A stretch of DNA of 64,000 bases from Daphnia carinata (lineage: Eukaryota > Arthropoda > Branchiopoda > Diplostraca > Daphniidae). Position 1 is the stretch's first letter, and each line of letters starts with the position of its first letter. The DNA is taken from the NCBI RefSeq assembly GCF_022539665.2, contig NC_081334.1, positions 5,984,424-6,048,423 of the forward strand. The letters are read 5' to 3'. The translations under genes and the position numbers were made by a program. Positions 1-14,400 of this stretch are shown piece after piece. The notes below the pieces were generated by a model. It worked only from the letters and a program-made list of their open reading frames with translations, had not been told where the DNA came from and made no database searches.

Positions 1-27
1 ATCGTCACTCTTTCCGCATCCATCGAG
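1..27 (+). CDS. kug: Fat-like exon (window exon 1, partial)
   Basis: The window opens inside an exon. Nine codons, ending ASIE, run into donor GTAAGT at 28. They supply the last strand of a cadherin repeat and continue in phase 0 to VFVEVLDENDH in the next exon. The short length limits certainty about its 5' extent. Confidence 0.75.
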
Positions 28-2397
28 GTAAGTTGTCGTGTGAACTTTTTTTATTTATTCTATATTTATTTTATAAAGCATTATTCACGAAAAACAAAAA
101 CAAATTTCAAAAAAAAAAAAAAAAGAAAGATGAAAGGAATAACTTTAAGCTTGTCCCGACCCTCACAATAGGATTCCCCATCCGCGTGCATTCCGATTTA
201 CGATTGGGAAGAACGATGTGCCGTGAGCAGGGCGCACCTTGCCGCTAAAAAAAAAAAAATAAAATAAAAAATACTTGCTACCATTATATTTTGTCTACCT
301 TTCCAGTTTCATTTTGATTTTGATTTGTCGTGTATTAAAAAAGAAAAAAATAAGAAAAATTCTGGGTCCATGTTATTGAGAAAGGGGAAGGTGTCCCTTT
401 CGTGACCAGGCATTCGAATAGAAGCACGTACACACCTGCCAGACACTCCATTCGCGTTTGTGGGTGGATCGAAAATCCCCTTTCTATTTTCACATTCGAT
501 TCTCCTTTTAGTGGCTAGTTGTTCCATCCCCCCCCCCCCTCCTCTTTCTTTTTATTTCCGTTTTATTTTTTTCACGAGTTACGAGAGGGTGAATGCGATC
601 GCTTAGCAAGAAAGCGCTTTACTGAAGGATATAAATGTCCTCGAGCCACGAACGGGAGGGATTCCGAATAGAATTCAACGTATTTATAGTCGACAAGATA
701 AACAGTTTTTCTTTTCAGTTCAAAAGCATCTAAAAAATTCTCTTTTCAAATGGGGGATCGTACGATGTCGTAACATCACTTGACAATTTCAAAAGGGAAA
801 TTTTATTTCACAAACCCGGGAGAGAGAGAGGGACGATCGACTCGGGAGAATCGGAGGGAAAGTTGATGATTTCGTGTTGTTTACTATAAATTAAGTAACG
901 ATCCCTCTCTCTTGCGTACGTGAAATCACCGTCACGAGTTTTTTCTTACATCGTTTCGAAGAATACTGAGCAAAAAAAAAAAAAAATGGAATTAATTTGA
1001 TGGGATCACGAGGCAAATGGTGCGGGATCGTTACTTTTTCTCGGGACGTACGTTTACCTGTTGAAGGAGAAAACATTTGCGGGTGAAAGGATGCCCTCTT
1101 TTTTTTTTTTTTTTCTCTGTGAACATGTAATTCCATCCCGATTTTTTTTTTTTTTTTTTTTGTTATTGTTTGATTGAAAACGCGTCAAGTCACGGCGAGA
1201 TTTATGACCCGTCAGGATGGATTTCTTGTGGGAAATTCCGGCACTAGCAGCTGTGACACGGAACGTGTTTCGGTGCAGTTCAGTTTCCCCGGAGGGCCGA
1301 TGATCTTTGCGGCTGGGGATCGCCTTAGAATATTATTTATTATTATTTTTAAATACTTAAATCTACTACGCCGCGCTTTATTATGTATTCAATCGATAGT
1401 AATCCGTTACGAGATTAACTGGGTCGACTGGTAGGCCAAATCGATTAGCATCAACACATTTTTTCGTTTGATTTTCATTGGATTTCGTGAAATGCCCTGC
1501 GATGAAGACGTCGAGCGTGACCGCCTTGGCCTCTTTGATTTTCAAACGTTTCGTCCCCCCCCCCTCCCCTTTTGTTTTTCTTTTGAAATTCCAGTCATTC
1601 GTCATCATCATCGTGCCGTTTGATTGTTATGCCTGCACTTCATTTTTTTTTTTTTTTAATCGTGATTTTTATTTTAGGTGTTTGTCGAGGTGCTGGACGA
1701 GAATGATCACATCCCCCTGACGACCGAGCCCGTCTACTGGGTCCACGTCTCTGAGAATTCGCCGCCTCGGACGCCCGTCGTTCGCATTACGGCCATTGAC
1801 GGCGATCGCAACTCCAAGTTGACTTATCAACTCAAGGCCGGCAATCCGCAGAGCCTTTTTGACATTGATCCTAACACGGGTATGTTTTTGTTTTTAAACA
1901 TAATTTTTTTGTTTATTTTCTTCTCCCATAAATCATCATCTTCTCTTAAGAACATTTTCATCTCGCCACCCAAAACCCCTCCCCCTTCCCCTATCCGTTA
2001 CTTTTCATCTAATAGAAAGCCAAAACCCGCAACTGAAAGTTGAATTCGCAATGTTCCTAATCAGCTCAAGAAGTTTGGCAACATATCCTTTTTTTGTTTT
2101 GTTTTCTTTTTTCTTCGTGTAATGAACGCGGCGGGGTAGTGGGATCGTGTATAAGCCCCGGCCAAAAAAAAAAAAAAAAAAGGGAACATTGCACAGCACT
2201 AACACACATACACGTACACATCTTTTTATTGTACGGACTCTTTTTTTAAAGGGGGGAGAGGATATAAGTAACAGGAACTCTAATCCGGACATGGCGCACT
2301 CTTGCTGTAGTCGACATCTTATTACTCAGTAAACGTAACTCGAGGATACGGAAGGACGGAGGGAAAATCCGGTCCAGCTTCTTCATTTTCCCCTACT

Positions 2398-2429
<32 letters not shown>

Positions 2430-5400
2430 CTTGTGATGGGCAAGAAGAAGAAGTAGAAAAGCGAGTTAGAGAGAGAGAGAGAGAGAGAGGCAAGAGACTT
2501 GATTGAGTCTTTACAAGTTACCCAAGTTTCTTTGTGGGGGTAAAAATCAAGGAGGGGGAGGGGAATGATTGACCCTGCAGGTAGCATCTACGTATCCTCG
2601 TGCCCGCGTGATGAATCTAATTACGCATTCGGACGAGTAGCAAAGGCAAACGCGTTTCCAGCTGGAAGCTTTTTTAGCCCCAAAGTTAACTGCAAAATTG
2701 TTTTTCTTTTTTTTACCTTCAATCGCTAAAGATTTTTTTGTATTCATTTCCTATTTCTTTTTAATTCTTATATATTTTTATCTTTTTTTTTTCTGGTACC
2801 AACGAAAATTGGGGAGAGTGACGAAGACCTTGTCACCCTCCTCTTTTCTATCTTTGTCGCCTCCATGTTTCGATCGATGGCTGTTACTACTCCCAGCGAC
2901 GCTGTCTGACAACGTCGTGTTAATCCTATATCTAAATAGTGGGGGGTCGTGATGGGGGCAGGGAGGAGGGAACGTTAACGGAAAAAAAAAAAAAAAAAAA
3001 GTATCAGGAAGAACGTCGGGAGTGATTTGATATTACCCCTGTCCTCTAACACTATGCGCTGCAGGGTTTCTCTTTTTTTTTTCCATAGATTATTTTGTTT
3101 CGTTTTTTTTTGACATTTTTGATATATCTAAGAGTAATAACTCGATATCAATGCGTGACTAATAGCACCTGTGTTTGTTTTTTTTTTCGAACCGTAGGCA
3201 ATATTACGACGACTGGAAGGCGACTGGACCGCGAGAATCTGACGGAACACATTTTAGAGGTAAGAGAGACAACAAAGTTTTTAAAACTTTTGTGTTGCGA
3301 GGAACAAAAAACGGAAGGCACACACAAAAACGCATCTGGTTTCCATTGAAACGTCTAAAAATGGTGTCTGCGGGGGAGATAAAGTCTTTTACTATCTAAA
3401 TGTGGCTGGCCCTCTACAACCGTAGGCTTTGCCTCACGCTAGGGGACGGGGCGGGGGGTGGGGAGCGAGAGTCTAACAGAGGGGGAAGGAGGAAACATGG
3501 CGAACGGAGGGAAAAGTCTGTCGGATCCAATAAAGACATTTTTTTCTTTTCGCCGTTTGTGATTCCATTTTTTTCCCCGAGTTCTAGTGTTGACGAAAAT
3601 TGGATTGATATCGAAAAGCATATTCACATACTCTCTCTCTTACTTCCCCATTTCTCTGACTAGAAAGGGAGGGGGAGGCTACAAGTTTACTAGTGCAAGG
3701 CTTTATATTGATTCCCAAAAGTTTGAGTTATGCGTTATATAAAAAAAAAAAGAAAAAAAAAGAATTGGACGTTCGTAAAGTGCGTAGGTCTAGGAAAGAA
3801 TGTCGAATAGAACGATTATTTTTTATACTCTATCGAAATCAGACGATCGCGAGACGAGGAAAGAATGGAATGTTTTCGTCGCAACGTCGAATGCATCGTG
3901 GCATTCAGTTATGTTTCCGCCCAACAATCGCCGATAGACAAGCCGAGATGTTCGTTAGACTAGAACTATCGCTATCAACTCTTCAACAGGGAGGAGGCAC
4001 GTTTCTAATTCAAAGCGACCTGAATTTTCGCTGCGAAATGGTTTTGGAACACTCGGCTGTACTGCCTTGTTCATTAGGATGAAACGCAAAGTTGATGAAA
4101 ATTTTCCAAAAAATTAATAAATAAAAAATAAGGTAGAAGTTTTGCAGCCGAAAAGTTGATCCCGACGCAAAGTTTTAGGGCAGACGTCGTGAAAATTAGG
4201 AGCGTGAAAGATACCCCAAGTGTGTGCCGTGAGCTGTTGGGGAGGGGGGGGGGGGAGGAGAAACTGATTGTGTGCATCTCTGAAATATTCATTCGTGGAG
4301 CTATCCAATGTTTCTCGCCCTCGCTCTTCGTTCGACGCAAAGTTTCATTTATTCTTTCTCGGCTTCCGGCACGCGCGTGAGGGGATCTCTCCGCGCATCC
4401 CTCCCGCACGAGTTTCTTTTTTTTTTTTTTTTTTAAGAATAGAAGGGGGCAGGAAAAGAAATCCTGGAACGGAAGTATTCCCGCTGTTTCCATTTCGCTT
4501 CTGATGGATGCGTTTCCCCCCCCCCCTTCCAACTGCGAAAGGATCGATTAGGATTGTCGTCTTTGAAATGGTCGTGTGTCTAAATTTGCATTTTCTTTTT
4601 CAAATTAAAAAATGTTTTTTTTTTCCATTTTGACCGTTTGTAATCAACGCTCTGTTCTTCCAGGTGATGGTTATCGACAACGGCAATCCCACGCTCTCAT
4701 CCAGCACGCGCGTCGTGGTGAAGGTCGACGACGTCAACGACAACGCGCCAGAGTTCCTCGAGCGCTTCTACAAGATTCAAATACCCGCCAGCGTCATCTC
4801 TCATCCGGAAAGCGTCGTCCTTCAGGTATGTCTATTTCATTCACACACACAAAAAAAAATACGCTATTCTCCAACCGTGTGTTTAAAAAACACCCGAAAA
4901 AAGAAGATCATAACAATTAATGGGGGGGGGGGTGGGGGGAAGAGGTTTAATTAAAATAAACAAATTTTTATTCCGGCCAGCCGTGCGGATGATGGGCCCA
5001 CACATTTTGTGGGGCCAACCCGCGTCCGTTTGCTTTTACATAACGATCTTTACAGCGTGCCAAGAGATTAATCGGTCGTTTAATGTTTAACACACAGGGG
5101 AAACGGCTGACAGATAGAGAGAGCGGGAATAAAAACAACCCGCACTATACGTTACTCAACATAAAAATCCATCTCCGCTCACGATTTATTTAGAGCTTCT
5201 CTCGATGCTTTGGCAATCTGACAACAGGGAGGGGGGGGGGGGGGTTGGAATAGCCTAGTGATATTCAATTTGAAATACCGTGTCACGATTAGCTTTTAAA
5301 TACCAGCACAAAACTGGGACGAAAGAAGCTTATGCAAACTCGGAAAAAAAAAAAATGAAAATGCGTCGTGCGCGCACGGCCAACAATAAAAGAAAGGGGC

Positions 5401-8400
5401 GGATGAGCAGTCACGCGTGAAACCATTTCTTTTCGAATTGGCATTGTCTGATGATGGCCCTTTTTCTTTAACAGACGTGAAAATGTGGGATTGTTTTCTT
5501 TTTGATTCAAGCAATAACGACGACCAACAAGCGCTTTACCTTTCAGGTTTTTTTTTGTTTTTTTTTCTTTTTAATATTCACGACAGTGGCTCGTGTCACG
5601 ACTACCACTCGAAAAGAAATTCCAATTAAAAAAGAAAAAGCAATGGCAATCATCACGAAACTATGTACCGAATTCCCGTCACTAACATTTCGATGACGGA
5701 CGATTTCTTTTGCGTCTTGTTTAGCTTACATTCTCGCCCGTCCGTTCGTAGTGTTATCTCATCCGGAATTTTTTTTTCCTTTTTATAATTTAACAAAAAA
5801 GAATGTTGGCCGGCTTTTTTGTTTTTTTTCGGTGGTTTGCCTGGCACACACAAATTGACTCTTGAATACTTTTCGGTTATCTACTCGACGTGTTTCAATT
5901 GAAAAAAAAAAAAAAAAAATGTCGTCGGACGGCTGATGTTCGTCGAGGAGTTTCGACAACTTATACCAGCACTTGAAACACGTCAAAAAGAAAGAGCTTT
6001 TTACCAAACAGCTGTGCGTTTCCCTTCTTGTTACGAGAGGGGGAGGGTGGCGAAGGATTTTGTCGGTCCTTGTTTTGCACGGTCGTGTGGAACAAGCCGT
6101 TTGTCTCGTCAAAATTTTTTTTTTTTTTTTTTTTTTTTTTGAAAAATAATCACAATCATTATGACAGTAATAACTTGTCTGTCGGGGAAAAGCTTGCAAG
6201 AGGCTCGCGTCCTCCCTGTGTCTCTCGCCACACAAAACATGACTAATGAGACTTCTTGTCTCGTAGTTCATCCCTCTTGCATAATTATTATCTTCGTCAG
6301 TCCTAACCCCATGAATAGCTATTGATTTTTATCCCTTTCAAAAAAAATCTTCTTATGCCTCTCTTTTAATTTCCATCTGGCACCGAGAAAAAAAAAAAAT
6401 GGCAATTCAAATTCAATTAGCGGGTGCCACGTTGCCAAGTGGGAAGCGAGTAGGCGTTTATTTTTATTTTTCACGCTTCTTACGTGATCTTCAAACGCCC
6501 CGTCTCTTGAACAACGTCATGTTGAAGGGGGAAAAAAAAAGAAAATAAGAATCTTGAAGACAATAATATTCGCTCAAAGATTCTCATTTTCGTCGAGTAA
6601 TCATCACACAGTGGCGTCGTCTGCTGTTGACGCGTGCTTCACAGCCATTCTTCGAATTCGTGTGAGGACAAAGTCTTTTTTGACATGTCTCATCCTCGTC
6701 ATTTTTGTTGTTCTCCCCCTTTTATCTTACAATTATGTTTGATGATTTCGTTGGAAAAATTCTTGGCGAGGTGGTGGCAGGAATGTTGGCTCTTTGATGT
6801 TTGAATTCACCAAATAATTAGCATATGTGATATGGTCTGTGTCGACCTAGAACGAGACGGAGGAGTGGCTCGATCCAGAGTCCAACAGCACCAGTTTGTG
6901 GATCACATCGCGGCTGGACAATCTATTGGGAAGTCCGGTCTTCAGGGTAAGACAAGGAGATAATGAAAGACAAAACATTTGGATAATCTCATGTGTAGTT
7001 CTTCGCTAATCAAACTTCATTTCTTTTTCGTACATGGTCTCTCTTCTGTTGGCTTTGGTTTCCGGGTATTAATAGTTCTGGTTGTCATGTAGGAGGCAAA
7101 ACGTTACCTTTTGTTTCAATTTTTAGTTTCTTACTTTGGACTGACTTTCCGGGTGGCATGAAAGCCTCTTTTCTCATAACCCATTCTCCTTTTATTTTTA
7201 TTTTTTACATTGGCAAATACCAAAAGTGAACAATAGGATTGAAATTCTCAGAGAGGATGAAACATAAAGTTGCTATGGTCATTATTATTGTGCTGGTCGA
7301 CGGCCAGACGACACACGTAACGATGAGAATGTTACATTTCGTCGTATCATCTCTCTCTAGTGGTGCATGAGACGTACATTTTTTTTTTCTCCTTCTTCTT
7401 CGGCTGTACCAGAAGCAACTAAGCAACGCTACATCATAAAAAAAAAAAAAAAGAATGAAAATTTTCTTTTCATCATGAAAAACTCCCTCCTCTTTTTTAT
7501 AAGTCTTATTTCTTTTCCTTCTTCTTTTGTTTGGGTCCTGTCAAACTGTCTTCTCTTTTGGCTGCTAGTTTCTTTCTCGACAAGTAGCACTACAATGGGG
7601 AATCCGTGCGTGAAAGTTACACGCACACACTGCTGGCTACCTGAAAGAAAGAAAAACTATTTGGTGTCTTCACCTATTCACTTACCTTTCTCCATTACAC
7701 ATCCCTTTTTTTTCTTTCTTTTCTATTCTTGTTCCTTTTTATTTTTCCCGGATTTTTCCTTTTTTTTATTTTTATTTCGGTTCTTTTTAGATTGGCACTC
7801 TTCCCGGTATTTAGGTGTTATATTTAATTTTTTCTTTTTTAGACTCCGCTATTTTGTTCCTATTGTTTTTTCTTCCTTTGTGTAGTCACATTCCTCTTTC
7901 GGCTGCGTGGAGACAGGGGAATTAAATAAAAATAAAAAGAGGACGAATGAGCCCCAATCACACGATATTTGTTTCGCGATGGTTGGGAGCTCGACCGTCT
8001 CTCGATGCTTTTTTTTTTTTTTTTTTCTCTCTTTCTTTTGTAGTTTTGAAAGGAAATTCACGCGGGAGAAAATAAAACAAATGAATTCGGGGTGAAAATG
8101 AGAACAGAATTAATGGTGTTTGCACGTACAGGTGGAAGCATTCGACCGCGATACTGGCGACAATGGCCGTGTCGAATACAGCCTAATGGAATCAGCCAAC
8201 ACTAAAGGACGCTTCCGGATTCATCCGCACAGTGGAATCATCTACGCCCAAAAGAGCCTCTCTGCCGGCCAAGAATTCTCGTTCAACGTGAGTATTGAAT
8301 TACGTGCTGTGCCTTATACAAACGTTTATTATGAAAATCTAATTTTGAAGTATCCCTTAGTCGCATTTCAGCGTGTCGGCAAAACTTCAATTATTTCTTT

Positions 8401-11400
8401 ATTTTTTTGCAATGGCGAACGGTGTCAATTTAGCGGAAAGTTCTCGAGTTTTTGGCATTGACTTAACGGCGTCGGATGGCCGTTTTGTGTTTGATGTCGG
8501 ACAAAGTCTCCATGTGACAGCGGCAGCGCCATTCGCGGCGAGTTATTGGTCGCCTTGGAGTCTTTACGATCGGTTTAATGAATCCATTCAATGCTAATAG
8601 ACGAGAAAAAGGAGGGGGGGGGAGAGAGAGAGAGAGTCCATTTTGTTCAAAGAAAGAGGTCGTTTCGGCAGACCAACTCGTTGACTAATACTGATAGAAA
8701 TCGATCCGCTATTTGGATTTATTTTTATTTTATTCTTTCGAGTTTTATATTTTTCTCCCCTTTTGTTTGGAACTATCCAGTTGTGTGTCGTTTCCTTTTG
8801 TTTTTATTCGGGACCTACATCCCAGCACGCCATTGTTGTAGTCGTCCTAATGGCGTTATTTTAACGAACGATCCGCCTATAAATGTATGTAGGTCCGAGC
8901 CAGCGACCGAGGCCGTCCATCACGTAATGCTACCACCCGCGTTTCGGTGGCCGTCATTGGAGTGCCGGCGCAATCGCCCAATCCACCCGAACTAAGCACG
9001 GACAACAGCCGTCGAGCCGACGTCATGGAATCGGATCCCGTCGGTCACGCCGTCGCCTTCATCACAGCCAACGACCCGGATGGCGACATGCTTTGGTACA
9101 AGATCGAAGGTCGGTCTTTCTTGCTGAATATGTTTTTCGCCCGTTTTTTTTTTTTTTTTTCTTTGTTTCCCAAATTCCCGTCTCAGCTTTCGGTGTTTTT
9201 ATTTCCGTTTTCAGCCAAAAGTTTTAGATTTCCCAGAATTCGCCCATGTTGTTTTGTTATGTGAATGGAATTATTCATGTCATATTTCATTTTTTGTTTT
9301 GTTTTTGATGGACAGATGGGAATATCGGGGACAAATTTGCAATGCAAACGACAGGCAATGGCAAAGTTTACGTCGCTCAGCCTCTCGACTGGGAACAGCA
9401 ATCGTCTTATTTGCTCAACATTAGCATCACTGACGGCCATAACACGATTTACACTCAGGTTTCTATTTCTCGTTTATTTGATCGAATTGCATTTTCGCTC
9501 GGCGAGGACGGGCTTGGTAACTGAATATCCTCATGACATTGAAATCGCTTTTCGCCCAGTTGGAAATTACCGTACTGGACGTCAACGATCACCCGCCCGT
9601 CTTCTCGGAGCAACACTACCGGGCCGAAGTCTCTGAGAATGCCGAAGTGGGCGCGGAGATTATCATTCTCAACGCGACGGACGCTGATCAGGACAAAAGG
9701 GTCTTTTACGCTCTCCACGCGGCCGCCAGCGCCTCGTCCCTCCGTAAATTCAAAGTGGATTCGATCCGGGGCGTTGTCACTTTGGCCGAGAAACTCGACC
9801 GGTAAAAGAAAAACGTTGTGTTAGTTGCAATCCATTTTTGATGTTCATTTCTGTAACGCGCGATAAAAATTGGCTCGCAGGGAAACGATGGCCCAACATT
9901 TGCTGACCGTGTCCGTCAAAGACCAAGGCACTCCATCCAAACGCAATTTCGCCCGCCTCATGATCGACGTCATTGATCACAACGACCACACGCCCGAATT
10001 CATGTCGGAACTCGTCCAGGTTCGCATCTTCGAGACGGCCGCTGTCGGCTCGGTGGTCACGGCCATGCTGGCCATCGACAAGGACCGCGGAGCCAATTCG
10101 AAAGTGACGTATTCCATTAGCTCTGGCAATGTGGGTGGGACGTTCGTTATCGAGCCCGACTCTGGTCTCATCCGCGTCAATCAACCGCTGGATGTCGGCA
10201 CAGCGCACGAGTACATGCTGGTAGTGAAGGCTTCTGATGGAGGTTCGCCATCGCTTTCCACCTCGTGTCGAGTCCACATTCTCGTCACAATGGCCGAGAA
10301 CGATCCCCCCAAGTAAAAGATTTTATTTTATTTTTATTTTATTTTTTATTTATTTTTTTTTTTTTGAAATTTCCGCCCTATTTTTTCTTAATTATATTAA
10401 ATCGAAACGTGTTTATTTTTTTTTTGCTTCGCATTTGCAGGTTCTTGCAGAGCGAGTACACTGCCGACGTCTTTGAAGACGCCACTGGCGGGACTTTTGT
10501 TATTCAGGTGGAGGGTAGATCCATCTCGAGCCTGTTATTCGAAATCACCGACGGCAATAGCGACGGCTCCTTCACCATCAATCCCAGTACGGGAATCATT
10601 GTCGTGTCGCCGAGAGGTGGCCTCGACTACGAGACTACCAAACACTACAATCTGAGCATCAGCGCCATGAATATGGTACGTTATCTTTGCTACTCGCCGC
10701 CATTGTCTGACCTTGTTGCCACGCCCTAATTATTCACCCTTCCCTCTCCTTTTCAACGTTTTAATTACAGGCCGGCTCGTCAGCCCGATGTCTTGTCCAT
10801 GTTCACGTGTCCGACGTCAACGACAATTCGCCGACGTTCAGTCAGGACCTGTACGAAGGAACCATCTCGGAATCGGCTCTGGCCGGCTCGCTGGTCTTCC
10901 AGCGTTTGTCGTCGGCTCCGCTGGTCGTGTCGGCCAAAGATCGCGACGCCGGAGTCAACGCGCTCCTGTCGTACGACATTGTGGAACCGCGAGCGGCCCA
11001 GCTCTTCGCCATCGATTCGAACACGGGCGCTGTGCGAACGCTGGCGCCGCTCGATCGGGAGCAGCTGGCCCGAGTCGAGTTCACTGTCCAGGTGTCGGAC
11101 CATGGCCGCCCTAGGCGCAACTCGGACCAAGTGGCCCGTGTCAGCATTGTTATCACCGACGTCAACGATTCGCCGCCGAAATTCACGGGCCAGCTGCCTT
11201 ACAGCGCCTCGGTGCTCTTGCCCACTTTCGCCGGCGTGGCCGTCTTGCGCGTCCGGGCAGAAGACCCCGACGTCGACATCAACTCGACTCTCACTTATCA
11301 GATCAAAGGCGGCAATGGAGCGGGCAAATTCGCTATCGACAGGCGCACGGGCTGGATTAGCGTCTCGGACACGGACGGCTTGGCCGGCAATAATTTCTAC

Positions 11401-14400
11401 ACGCTGGAAGTTGGCGTCAGGGACGGCAAGTTCAGCACGGCCACCAAAGTGGAAATCCAACTGGAAAAGATGTTGCCTTCCGGTCTGGCCTTCGCCCAGG
11501 ACAAGTACACGGGTTACGTGACCGAGAACAGCACCCGCGGGCCGTCGACGATCGTGGCCCTCAACGTGCTGGGCACGCATCTCAACGAGCACGTCACTTT
11601 CTCCATCCTCAATCCGCAAGGGCTTTTCCAGGTGGGAAGCACTTCCGGCGTCGTCCAAGCTATCGGCCTCGTCCCGTTCGACCGCGAAGTTCAGCCGCGT
11701 TACGTCATCGTCGTCGAGGCGCGGAGCGAGCGCGGCGACGGCGAGAAACCGCGCATCGCCCACACTCGCGTCGAAATTGAAGTCACGGACATCAACGACA
11801 ACCGGCCCGTCTTTTTCAACCTGCCATACTACGCCGTCGTCTCGGCCGAAGCGCCCAAAGGCAGCGTCGTCACCAAGGTTGGTATTTTTATTTATTTGAT
11901 TTTATTTTATTTATTTTTTTTTTTTTGGAAAGGCCATCAGCAGCATGACTGTGTTATTTATTTATGCAAGTGCAACCGCAGCCATTTTTTAATCGAATCA
12001 TTTTCAAATTAGGTGCAAGCGATGGACAAGGACGTGGGCGAAAACGGTGACATTCGCTACGAGTTGCTGCGCGGCAGCGGCGAATTATTCCGGGTGGACC
12101 GCCGCACTGGCGAAATTTTGCTGCGTCACGTCCTGGAAGGACAACATCACAGCGACTACGAGCTGGTGGTGGCGGCCTACGACGGCGGCACTCCCCCGCT
12201 CTCGTCGGAGGCCTTGGTCCGCGTCAAGGTGGTGGACAAGAGCCAACCGGTCTTTGGCCAGCAATATTACTCGGCTTCGGTGGCCGAAAGCGCCGATCCC
12301 CTCTCGCCGGTGCTCAGCGTGCAGGCGTCTAGCCCCTCGGGCAGGCAATTGATCTACTCCATCGTGTCGGGCAACGAGGGCGAGGAGTTTGCCGTCGACT
12401 TTAACACAGGTTCGTGTTCGTTTTTTTTTTTTTTTGTGTGTGTGTGTCTTGTCTGTTCTTGTACACATCCGTTCATCCATCACTCGTCCGCTTCTCTTTA
12501 CCTACCCCCCTGATCAACTCCACCCTTGGGTCTGCGTGTCCGTTCCAACCACAATCACCCTGGGTAGAAACGTTGATGCTCGCTGTGTGTAGAGTCGAAT
12601 TTTTAGAAACGAAAAAGAAAGTAGCTTGGCTGTTTTCATCTACATGTCGCACTGGGCTACGGCTGATTTATTTATTGTTGAATTCATCGTTGGCGTGCAC
12701 CACGAGCTGGCCAAGTCGAAAATGAAGAGAGAGATTACCACACACCTCGCGTCTTTCTTGTCAGCATCCATCAACGTTTTGTTCTTCGTCGTCGTCTTCT
12801 TAATAGATCAACAACCCTGGAACAGAACAGAAAAGAAAGAAAAATAGTTTTTTTTTTTTTAAGGCCACCTCAAACTCTTAAAGCCCATCGACCCTCCTTC
12901 TTCATTTTGTCCGTCCATGATCGATGAGGTTGATCGGAGGCTCAACAACAATGAATAACATGGAAACAAAAAAAAAAAGATGATTATTTTTTTTTTGTTT
13001 TTGTTTTTGTTTTCATCGTTTTCTCCGGAAAAAACAAAACAATTCCAGCCGTTCCATTGCGGTGGTTTCATTATGGAAGTGAAAATGCGGTTACATTTTT
13101 TCCTTTCACAATTATTTACAGCCGATATATAACGGGCCATGGCCGGTTAATAAAACTATCCCAGATGCTAGTGTCGTTTTGAATTAACCGATTACCTCGC
13201 TTTCAGGACAACTCCGCTAACACAAACGTTAACACTCTCATCTAATAATTTAAAAAATCATATTCATTTAAAACAAACTTGAAAATTGATTGTTTGTATT
13301 TTGTTTTATTTTTTCCTATTTCGCCTTTTAAAAACACTTCTGTCGAACTTCAGCCCACAACTCGGAAAACGGGCCTTGTAAGTAACTTTTAAAAAAACTG
13401 ACCCCACTTATTTTTTGTTGAAAAATTCCTAATTGCTGCGCTATTATTTGATGATCTAATCTTAATCGCCCACTATTCGCTAGTTGCACATTATTAGTTC
13501 TTAGTTTTTATCCACTTCTTGCTTGCCACACATTTCTGCAGTACGCACCCACACCACTTTTCCTTTCTTTTTGCTCACGCCCAGCTTATTCCTCATCTGT
13601 TATCCTTTCACTTTTTTTTTTTTTTTTTTTGCAAGCCTAAGTTTCTATTGTCGCAATTTTGGCCAGCCAAGCGTGTTGTTATCTGCTGGTGGCGATGAGA
13701 AGCTTCCCACACACACACCTTGTCACGGTTTCACACAAGGCGTTAGATAGTTCTATTTATTATTATTTACGTAATTCATTTTTTTCTTTTTTGCACGAAG
13801 CTTGCCTACATCTATTTTGATCTGTGTCTATCCTTGCGTGTATGTGCCTAGTAACCGGAAATCATAATATGTACGCCTATGCTTAATGTGAAGCATTTTT
13901 TTGTGTGTGTGTCGGTCACAGGTCTCATCTATATCGTCAACAGGCTGGATTACGAAGCCAGATCCAAATACGAATTGCTCGTGCGCGCTACCGACAGCGT
14001 ATCGGGTTCGCATTCAGAGGTGCCCGTCAGTGTCAGCGTCGACGATGCCAATGATTCACCGCCAGAATTCAGCAACAACGAGTACAATGTCACGTTGTCG
14101 GAAGCCACGCCTTCCGGTACGGTGGTGTTGGCTGTCAGCGCTCACGATCTCGATTCCGGTACAGAATTTATTTAATAAATAAATAACTAAATAAATAAGA
14201 CAAATGAGGCAAAAAAAAAAAAAAAATATTTAAATTTTTCTCTTCCTGGTCGGTGCGTGTTATAAAACCCAATTTCTGTGTTGCTTCTGGTTAGGCATCA
14301 ACGCCCAAGTCGTTTACCGACTGTTACCGGATACCACTGGGGGACAAGACGGGCCAGCGGTAGTTGCCGCTCCGGCCGAGTTCTTCCACATGAACCCGGA

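Noticed and set aside
1174-1434. 86-codon open frame in the first intron
   Set aside because: No cadherin motif, no suitable splice sites in phase with exons 1 and 2.
3693-4082. 129-codon open frame in a Fat-like intron
   Set aside because: Begins in an A-run giving poly-Lys and has no recognisable domain; kept only as a compositional observation.
7367-7885. 172-codon Phe/Ser-rich open frame
   Set aside because: Low-complexity T-rich intron sequence, not a protein.
10780-11763. 327-codon open frame on the minus strand
   Set aside because: It lies antisense to a clear cadherin exon and reflects codon bias of the sense strand; no family resemblance.
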